From Mermis nigrescens (taxonomy: Eukaryota; Nematoda; Enoplea; Mermithida; Mermithidae): a DNA stretch of 64,000 nt. A program made the position numbers and the translations under genes. The DNA lies in NCBI GenBank assembly GCA_036768485.1, contig JAVLUZ010000208.1:907070-971069 (forward strand), read 5' to 3'. Below the pieces are notes generated by a model. It saw only the letters and a list, made by a program, of their open reading frames with translations. It searched no databases and had not been told where the DNA came from. Of the stretch, positions 55,006-64,000 are shown piece by piece (positions within the stretch are counted from its first letter, which is position 1; every line of letters starts with the position of its first letter).

Positions 55006-57160
55006 CGAATCGACATCGTACTTGATAAATGCGTGAATTTTATTTGAGAATGTATGGATCAATTGATTGATCAGATAACTAAGCAGTCGGTGGAGAGCGT
55101 TAATAAGAGATTGCGTGGGAAAAAACTGCAATTCGGGGAAAGAAGGGGAAATATTCTTCTCATTGCCCAGAAAAGCCAAAAATGGATAATATGGGGCAAC
55201 AAGCACTTATTTGCACTCTTTTGTCAAAGCACTAGGCTTGACATATGCTTAGGCTCAGACTTGAAAAGATTCCCAATAATCTTAAAGGAATTTGCGAGTA
55301 TTTGTAATTTGAAAGCAAATAATTGAATCGCAATCAGTCGAAAATCGCTTTTATTTGTCTCGCGATAAGTTTGAAAATTCTTTATTATGGGTCATCGGCT
55401 AAGAGTCGGATTTACCTTTTTCTTAACAATTATGCCAACTCATAGCTGCAGATTCGCTTTTATCATCTTGAAAATTATGCAGTCACATTTATTATTTTCT
55501 TATCTCATGCGACTTGTGCTGATTTCAGTTCAGAAGTTTCGTGAGAATTTCTCGACTATTCTCTTTATTAGTGGAAAAATGTTCGAAAGTGCTAGAACTT
55601 ATATGTTTGTACTTGTTGGAAGAGCCACCCGTGGGGTGCAAGCAGTATTTAGTAATAGCACTATGTCGAAGCATTAGCGTAGTGCACCAATAAGAATGTT
55701 CATGATCCGTCAAGGTTAAGCATAGCGCCGCCTGCTTTCATGATAAACTGCCCGTGTTAAAGACGTTTATATGTTGTTGAAGTGTGCACCCGTAAGACGG
55801 TGTACTTTCATGGAATTCCGCCAGAATAGGTCCATCGTCGAAGCGCATGCCATATATTATTACTATGTTGGCCGGTGCATAATAATTGTCGTAAATATAC
55901 TTATGCATCGAAATTTCAAGGCTTATCTTATGACTTAGTATCTACATTTATTGCTGTAGGAAGGAGAATGTCTGTGTAGTCTAGTTACTGTTATCCTTTT
56001 TTAGTATTAGTGAGTTGGCTTCCGGTTTGTCTTCCGATTTTTCCCATCCTTTTTCATTTCTTTTGCTATCAATTTTGTGGTGCCTCCCTAACTCATGGTG
56101 ACAAGGCAACATCGCCTTTTGTCGACTGTGTACATTTGTTGAAGAATAAAGTTAGAAAAGCAGTGAGTGTTTGCATAATGAATCTCTTGCCAATCTTGGA
56201 TCAAAAGTTATTCTAAAATTAGCCAAAAGTATATTGCAAAAAGTCCAGCTGTGACTACTGACCACACGTGGGCGTGGGGGGAGCTTGGGGGTATGCACTA
56301 AACCAAAATGCCTCCCCATCACCCCAGAATTCAATTTTTGAATTTTTTTTCCATTTTTCGCACTTCCTTGATGCCAATGGATAGTGCTCGATCAGAAACG
56401 TTGAAAAATACTGCTTTTCGCCATATTACCATTTTTAAGACCGTTTTTTTGACCTTTGAAAAATCTTGCACCTCCCTCCCCTGAAATTTTTTATGCTCCC
56501 TACCTATGCTTCTGACTTCGATCGTATGTTTTATCAAAGTCTGTAACTAATTCGTATTTTGTTTTCACAGTGCTACCTATACAATTGCGTTTTCATCTTC
56601 TCGCAATAATTTTGGAACCAATTGCCTACCCAGTCTTTCAATACTTAAAACGTTTTAAAATCATCCAAATTCAATCTGATAATCCTTCTGATTAGCTGGA
56701 AGTCTGAAAGGAATTGTTTCAAATAGGTACTTATTAGTACTTACGGCCGGAAATTCCTGAAGGAATAGAGCCCAAATTTTCATTACGTCTGGCGTGCACG
56801 TCCATTAGGTTATAGACGCAACAGACTATAACCAATTCCGCCTTACGCAGTCTCTTCCCAAGGCGGATCAGTCCGTGTATTTTTATTGCCCTAGGGGGGA
56901 TTGACATCAGTTGCCGATGTCACATCATATTTGTTACAAAATTCGGGTTAAGCTAGCTTACTGTAGGTTATTTTTAAACCTGCCTTGATCACGAATAAAA
57001 TGCTTACTAAAATATTATATTAAATAGAATAAAATAAAAGTACAATAAATAAAATAAATAAAATGCTTACGCATTGTGAAATCGGCCCTCGATCAGAGCA
57101 TGTGTATGTAACTAATAGAAATATACGAGTATTATATTATACATTTTCGCGATATTTATT
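55006..57160 (+). other. Downstream flank of gene A and inter-paralogue spacer
   Basis: 55006-55560 resembles 63500-64000, the end of the segmental duplication. No exon is supported; the frame at 55054-55326 is not conserved in the other copy. 56262-56512 is an M1 MITE in plus orientation (cacgtgggcgtggggggagc). The remainder is AT-rich. Confidence 0.45.
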
Positions 57161-57167
57161 GTTCTGT

Positions 57168-59735
57168 CCATATATGGGCGTGGAAGTTCAAGCTGGTTTG
57201 ACTGGACCCATCCTGTGACACCGATGTACCTCCCAGAATCCGAGATGCCCCAGAATTAAATTTCCGGATTTGTTTTAGAGAAATTTTTCCTTAGCAGACT
57301 GTCAGAATTAATTTTTGATGTCTTCTCACAATTTCGCCTTATCGAACTTTCAAAATCTAATTGCTGCCGATGTTTGTTTCTGACGATTCTCGATTTCGGG
57401 TAATGGAGTCTCAATATTCCAACCACCCATTCCCCACACCCACGCGTGGCATTCATCACAATAAAAATATGGAAAAGTCTCAGTAGAAGTGAGGCAAAGG
57501 GGCTGACAGAATTTGATAAAATGGGAAAGTTTTCTGCGGAAGTGCTCTTAAATAATCAAAAACTATAGATTAGCTAATAGCTTTTTTTACGCTATTTTAG
57601 CATTTATTTTTTAAGGTCATTTCGTCTCAAAACAAGTTCGCTAAAGGTCAGTTGACCGACTCCCAGATTGGCCGAACCCTCCAGATTGGCCGTCCTGCGC
57701 ATCTATCGAGTTCTTATTCTGGATGTAAAACCGGTCTAGGGGATGATCAGCCCGGCCAGATAGGCTTGTTGATCCAAAATACCTTCAACAACTGGTAGGG
57801 AGGCTAAACGTAAAAAACCAGGTTACACCTCAGTTTCTGGTCAATTTCAAACATTTTAGCAGAAAAGAATATTTTTTCATCCTTTTTTGTCCCAAAATTT
57901 GCCCTTATTTGTCCCGGTAGAAAATTTCCCATTTTTTCAGTCGGTCAAAGAGGTCCTAAAACATCCGAAATCTCACCACATGCATATATTAGTCTATTTC
58001 TTCAAAAAACAAAAAATTTTATTTTGGATATTAAAGGGAAATTTAGGCAAAATTTGAAAAAGATCACACTCAAATTATTCCTAATTTCTCCTAAGTACTG
58101 TGTGTTTCAGCAACTCTAATTAAAACATTATTGATGCAGAATATATTAGATTTTAACCTCAATAACAAAACTCATTTTCTTGACCCTTAGAAGACCAGGG
58201 CCGGTTTCAGTATATTCAGGCTTAAGTTAGGCTTGAATCTGACTTTAGCATTTAACCATTCGTAGCAAGGTTCAAGCCTGGCTTAAGCTCGGCGCTTAAG
58301 CCAGGCTTAAAATTTGTCATATTCCTAAACACTGAAGTCAGGTCAAAGCCTGGCTTAAGCCTAAACGAATTGATACCGACTTAGTAGTGCAAGCCGTGAA
58401 ATAGAACCAATAATATTTTGTAATACTTCGTATTTACTCCTTCTTCAATCTTTTGACGATATTAAACGCAACTACATATTGATACATTTCGAATGCTTGA
58501 AATTTTGCTAATGCTCTATACCTAACAACTTTCCAACAATATAGCTATTTTTGAATTCGATGGAATATTAAGAAGCAAAAATTATCTAAAAGAAACTTAG
58601 AAAGCATAAATATAAATTATGCCCATCAATTTCTTTAAAAGAATAGATATCTTAAGTGTAACGCAGTTATATTTAAATTGAGACACGTCGATCTATGATA
58701 TTAAGGGGGTGATAAAATGCGAGGAATTAGAATTCAAAAATTGAAAATTGCTAAATGAACGCGATGATTATGCAATGTAATCCTAATTAACCAATTTCCC
58801 AATCTGTAATCCAATATCATATATGCAACAAGTTTTCAAAAAGAACAACACACACATATGTAAAGAATAGGAAAAAAGTATTACGAGGTATTATAGATTA
58901 AATAACCAACAAAGAACTAATTATAATGTGTAAAAGATGAAAAATAGGAAAAACAAAAGAAACGAATGCTACAAGGTAATAAATAAACGAAAAATTTATC
59001 GTTAGACACGGGACATAAATGTGGATGAAACCACAAAACCATTAATAGATTTCGTTATAAAATTGGCCATGCTATCAATAGCATTGTCTCGCTGAGCAGT
59101 ATAAGTGTTGCACTCGTACAGTAAGATTAAGATAAAATATGTACAAAAAATGTTATAAATACTATCAATTTATAATTTCAAAAATTCAATTCTTTACAAT
59201 TACAAGTCGAAAATCGCTTCAAATAAATTTGATAATTTTTTATAATAATTTTTCATTAAATGATAACTTTTGAGCCGATGAACGAACTTTTTTAGAATTT
59301 TAATTTCTTTTGATAATTGTTTTCGATAATTTTTCGTTTTGTATTCACATCCAGTTCATTCTTATTGTTCTCTTCCGATCAGAACAAAAACGAATGATGG
59401 CTGGTCACCGCCAAAATATTTCTTCTGGTATTTCACCGTGCGATACGAATAAACTAACCCGAAAAACGTTTTTCTCACTTTGTTTTACAGCGAAATAACA
59501 TCGCCCATTTATTTCAATAAAACAAAAAACAGGTCAAATAAACATTTCAAAAAGGTCATTTTGAACGTTGGTAGGGTCATGCGCGTATATTATGTCATTT
59601 GTAATAAATAATACAAATTAATCACCTCTTATGTAGGTGTCTGTGGTTAAATAAATTAAGAATTTATTTGTTCAGCGTACTGGTTTTTCGTCATAATTCT
59701 GTTAGAACGACTGGAGGAATCTAAAATACCTGAAG
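57168..59735 (+). other. Upstream region of gene B (segmental duplication copy B)
   Basis: Starts tgtccatatatgggcgtgga, matching 27917 to the left of the Polinton. From about 57430 it matches 43030 onward to its right. It therefore approximates the pre-insertion arrangement of the Polinton site. Includes M2 repeats (57600-57960). Confidence 0.55.
58197..58378. mobile_element. Short MITE present only in duplication copy B
   Basis: About 180 bp. The ends ggtttcagtatattcaggct and (inverted) ggtatcaattcgtttaggct form imperfect TIRs, and internal caggcttaag words recur. Copy A at about 43670-43680 reads straight through (gatcagcagtgcaagc), giving an empty site. Confidence 0.65.
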
Positions 59736-62700
59736 ATGCCGTGAGTCTTACATATTATTTTATTTTATATGCTCATGGTGTCTTTTTAATATTTTAACTA
59801 ATTAGCGTTTAAATGTATTGTTATTAATATAAATTCAAATTAAAAAATTGGAAAAAGTTCAAGTTTACAATTTGAAGAAAAATTATCCGCAATTAAAGGC
59901 TATATTGTATACATTTTGATTGCTCTTTGAATATAAAAAATTTACATAATCTCTTTACGATTCTGTGTTTCTTTAGAACGTATAATATTTTGTATGCGTA
60001 AATTTTTAATTAAGATGAGAAATACTCTCAAATGCGGAAATCATACGAACATAGCAGTATGTGTCAATTTTCTAAAAATCAGCCACTATATTTAGCAATT
60101 TACATTTATTCATTAAGTACAGAATTTGATCATTTCAACGCGTATTAATCCCTTTGCAATGTTTTTGAATCTAGACTCATCGTTTTGAGGAAGAGTATTT
60201 CAAGTTTTTACATTATTTTTTAGGAATAATTAGGTCATATGTGATCATAAACTGCTAAATTTACATCAAGCTGACACGCAATTGGATTATCTTCGACTTT
60301 ATCTTTATCTCCCTCGACGACGAGACCAGACAAGGCTGTAGAAGGTTTCGGGGCTTTGAACCCCCAGAAGCAGAAAACTTTCCGGAAGATCTCAAATTTC
60401 ATTTTTAATAAATTTCGATTTATTTGATTGCGAATTTTCCTCATGCTAATAAAGAGAAATGAGAAAAATGTATTCTTTCAGCGTTTTTATCTATTTTTGC
60501 TTTTTCAATTTTGACTCCTTTCGATGCACTAGGCTGCACATCATGGGAATTACGGGGGGAGGCGATAATCAATTTTTCTTAATTGCTTTTTTCAAACACT
60601 GTAGATACACGTTTAAAGCATAATTTTTTGTCGTTTCTGACAATGCTCTCGTTTAAGGACGTAAAACCTCAAAAATTTTGAATAACTCGAACGAAATGTA
60701 TGTAGTCAAAACATGTATTATGGCGTGAATCGCCAAAAACTTGACACTTTTGAGCAAGCAGATAAAAGGAAAACATCACCTTTCCTACGATATTTCCGAA
60801 TAATCGTGGATTCTGAGGTTTTTCTTATTGAAAAAAAATTTGAAAAAAAACAAAAAAATTCAAAAATTGAATTCTGGGGGTATTTTGGTCTCTGGGGGGT
60901 GCATACCCCGTTTCCCCTAACCCCCTACGCCCCGGTATGGTGGTAACCCCTCACAATCTCCTAAAATCCTGTATGGATACGATTTCTTATTGGATAATGA
61001 TTCAAAATTTAAATTATATAATTCTGAATTTTATGATTCTGATTAATTTTCCCAGCCACCAGCGGATCTTTGCAGTCTTTCTATGCGTATTGATGTCTCT
61101 GGTGCTCGTAGAGAATCAAGAATGCTCTAGCAATGAAGAAAATTCTCGAGAGCAGACTGAAAAGTATAACACACTCACACACGGTCACTGATTTTATGAC
61201 ATATTTTAATTATTTTGATTTATTTAGTGATTTTGACTAATTTTATTGTACTTGTTTTATTTTATTATTTTATTTTTTAATTTTTTATTGGTTTTACTCA
61301 CTTTGATTGTTGTAGGACACGTAAACAAAGATTCCTTGATATAGGACATCACATTCATATCACTAGCCAAATTATCATTTTCTTGAATAAAATTAGATTA
61401 ATGCTAATGTTGTCTATTTTATCAATATCTGATAATATATTAGGACTCTGCCAGAATGACAATTTTTGTCTTTTTAAGCAAAATATAATTCTTTTAGAAA
61501 AAGTAAACCAATTTCGCAATCCTAAAAATTAATACGTTGACACGTTTGCGATTTAATTTTCATATATTTAGTAGAAGAGGGCGCGTCTTCGACGGCTTTA
61601 CATCTTTTGATGATTGTATTTTAATTGTTTTTCTTGTATTTATATAACTGCTGTATTATTACTATTTTTGCCCGTAACGTACTATTTTGTTTTATATCAA
61701 ATTTGTTAAACTTTTTACCGTGGTAATGTTTTTCGTCTCTTCCCATCTGATTTGAAGCTTAATTTTAAGGCAGTGCAAAAAGTTTTAATTTTATTCAAAG
61801 ATAGTGTGCAGGAAATGATGTTAAAATCGCTTAGTCAGTTTAGTTTTACAATCGAGATTAGTGAAAATAAATTTCCGTTCTCTTTTAATGACTTTATTTT
61901 CGAAACTGACAAGCTTTGACGACTACTTTGGGACTATTTATTTTTGTGTTTGAAGGCGATATGTAATAAATTATTAATTTATTAATTTTCCCATCATAAT
62001 TTCTCGATTTTTGAATTATTTTATTTTTTCCCATTTCATGTATATTACTTGAGTATTGTATTTTTGAAATTTTGTTGCTTTCAGTTCCACATGGCAGGAG
62101 CAAAGTGGACCTTGCCCTCGTGAGTGACGTTGGCTATTGAACTCAGTTTGCACTGCATTTCACGTGTATTATTCAATTTTAAAAATTGTATGATTTACTA
62201 CACTAATAATATTATTTAATATTAGTACTCAATTATTAATTGAAAATTAAAAATAATTAACCCCCATAATTAATGTTCCACTGAATTTCGCATTATAGTT
62301 TAATCCAGCGTTGTTTATAAAAATATGAATTATGCTTAAAAGGCAATAAACGAGGGTGGGTCAAAAAATACGCTGGGAAGTGGGTAGCTTCCCTTTGGCC
62401 CAGCGTTTATATTATTTACTCTTACCAATAAGCAACTTGATTTTGCCATTTTTTACATTTTTTGATTAATACAAGCGATTGCTCGCTTAACATTATATAT
62501 GGAGCATGCTATTATTTCAGCATAAATTTTTCCAAATTTTTAGCATGAATCTTACAAATGCTTTAATCGGCTTTTGTATCACCCAAAGTGCACAAACTTC
62601 AAAACTCAAAGAGCCAGTAATTCGAATCTCTACGCATTTTTCATACAAATTTCGAAATTTTTAGGTAACGCTGAATTTTGATGAAATCAGGCAGATTTAA

Positions 62701-63436
62701 AAAATTTTTTGGACAAAAATGTCGAAAATTTTATAAATTTTTCAAAAAAATCCTACACCTAGCGAATAAGTTCAGATCTACATTGCAATATTTTGGGTAA
62801 TGTTGGATTATATCCCACCCCTAGTAGCAAAAGTCCTAAATTTGCCATTATCAAACTAAATTTGCCCATTTGAATCGTACGTGCAGGCGAAATTTATTCG
62901 TTTTGTTACAAATACAACATTTCCCGCTATTTCCATTTTTGATTCTAGTTTCTTTCAAATTTTAGCATCTGTTGTTTTTGTTTTAAATTTTATTGTTTAG
63001 GTCTTTTCCAAATTTAGTTCACTATTCTATGCTCTGCTTAGATTTATTCTTCAATAGGTCTTATTTGCCGGAGTCACTTACGTATACGTTTTTAACTTTT
63101 GATTAACTCGTGCTTTAAATTGCAGTTTTATTTTTTCACACTTTAAATCTTTTATTAAATTATATTTCATATAATTTTTAATTTTAATCTTTTTAATTAG
63201 TATATTTTCATTTTATTCTCTGATTTAATTTCCATTTGAATTTAATATTTAATACCTTGTTCTTCTTAGCCAATGTTACACTGGTGAATTGCTTGGTTGA
63301 TCCCTGCCGATTTTCTTCGTGCCCAAAATATCCGGATGCTATTTGTGTTGCAAATTACTGTGGCGGATGTAATGCCGAATATTATGTTAATTCCGAACGA
63401 GTATACGATTGCAACCATGAACCGATGAATGATTGA
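59736..63436 (+). CDS. Secreted cysteine-rich protein B, 4 coding exons
   Basis: Exons 59736-59740 (ATGCC), 61056-61163, 62085-62119 and 63270-63436 (TGA), of the same 5, 108, 35 and 167 nt as paralogue A, 104 aa. The signal peptide is FAVFLCVLMSLVLV. The linker is NQECSSNEENSREQ. The core has VNCLVDPCRF, CPKYPDAICV, YCGGCNAEYYVN and YDCNHE. Cysteine positions are retained while linker and tail residues differ, as expected of an extracellular family under selection for its fold. Introns are compact (intron 3 is 1.15 kb), so this copy better represents the ancestral gene. Function not assigned. Confidence 0.85.
60880..60945 (-). repeat. M1 MITE terminal fragment in intron 1 of gene B
   Basis: tctggggggtgcataccccg followed by cctaaccccctacgcccc, the inverted M1 end. 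Confidence 0.55.
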
Positions 63437-64000
63437 TTTTTACTCATTGCGAATCAAAATTAATAATTTAATTATATTTGCTGCATATAAATCGAATCAA
63501 CATTATACGTGATAAATAAAGCAATTTTATTCAGGAATGTATTAAGCAAAATGTCACCTTAAGCTACGATTAGGCAGTCAGGGAAAATTAAGCATAAAAT
63601 GATAGTTTGTAATTCTAGGAGGTAGGACAAACTTTTAAATTGTTCAAAAAAGAGCCATAAAGTTGATTACGGGTACAAATTCATATTTTGACGTTCTCAT
63701 CAAAGCTCTACTTATCTACTGACACTATGAAACTGTTAAAAAAACGAAACATTCTCAGACACTTATTATAAAATTTGAAATTTGAAAGCAACTTTTTTAT
63801 TCGTCTCGTGCGAAGTTTAATAATTCCTTATTATTATGAGCCATCCGAATAGTCGGTTTGTAACTTTGTTTTTGCAATTGTGCGAATTCGTGGTGGAAAA
63901 TTTCCTTTTGTGACCTTGAAAACAATGCAGTTATATTTATCGTGTCCTTATCTCAAGCTACTTGTGCTAAGTTCGAAGCGTAATCTTTTTCGACTATTCT
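63437..64000 (+). other. Downstream flank of gene B
   Basis: AT-rich, aligning with 54445-54510 and then 55006-55560. A polyadenylation-like aataaa occurs at 63515. No further gene before the window ends. Confidence 0.5.

Overview
The window is AT-rich nuclear DNA from an invertebrate, most likely an arthropod. The grounds are small spliced genes with GT-AG introns, an RNase H-bearing non-LTR retrotransposon of a type common in insects, a Polinton/Maverick element, and several layers of nested short DNA transposons. Most of the 64 kb is repeat. A 100-N gap of nominal size lies at 11783-11882.

Three host genes can be supported by joining exons. (1) A divergent sphingolipid delta-4 desaturase-like membrane enzyme (21127-26144, +, five coding exons, 330 aa) keeps all three histidine boxes. 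(2) and (3) Two tandem paralogues encode small secreted cysteine-rich proteins (45254-54444 and 59736-63436, +). Each has four coding exons of exactly 5, 108, 35 and 167 nt and encodes 104 aa. They lie in a segmental duplication covering roughly 43.0-55.5 kb and 57.2-64.0 kb. A transposon of about 4.9 kb sits in intron 3 of the first copy only.

The most unusual region is 28322-43023, a Polinton/Maverick element with 5'-AG...CT-3' ends and flanking 6-bp TCCAAA/TCCGAA. It is rearranged into a giant palindrome. Each arm carries, from outside in, a (CA)n tract, the N-terminal part of a protein-primed DNA polymerase B, a chromodomain integrase, a 105-aa unknown ORF, a TATA-binding-protein-like gene and an A32/FtsK-type packaging ATPase. 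A gene for a small basic/hydrophobic protein crosses the axis near 38.24-38.61 kb. The left arm is split by a 5.2-kb retrotransposon (31499-36668); the right arm keeps the empty site. Each arm retains intact copies of different genes. All six element genes have the octamer TATAAATA 26-36 nt upstream of their start codon, and the element also encodes a two-repeat TBP fold with all four DNA-intercalating phenylalanines. Together these suggest a virus-like element with its own promoter code and its own TBP.

The rest, left to right: 1-3.8 kb is unassigned sequence plus short repeats. At 3.8-12.3 kb there are two copies of a long AT-rich repeat (Y) full of GTGTAAA/TTTACAC motifs, with a 2.3-kb terminal-inverted-repeat element (W) inserted and a scaffold gap. 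At 13.2-19 kb lie three copies of a DNA transposon (Z) whose ends are ACATTAGAGCGC minisatellites, each with an 8/9 matching target duplication. At 21-26 kb is the desaturase. At 26-28 kb there are MITE-like repeats and one orphan candidate exon. At 28-43 kb is the palindromic Polinton. At 43-64 kb is the duplicated cysteine-rich gene region with further repeats. I saw no rRNA, no confident tRNA and no CRISPR array.
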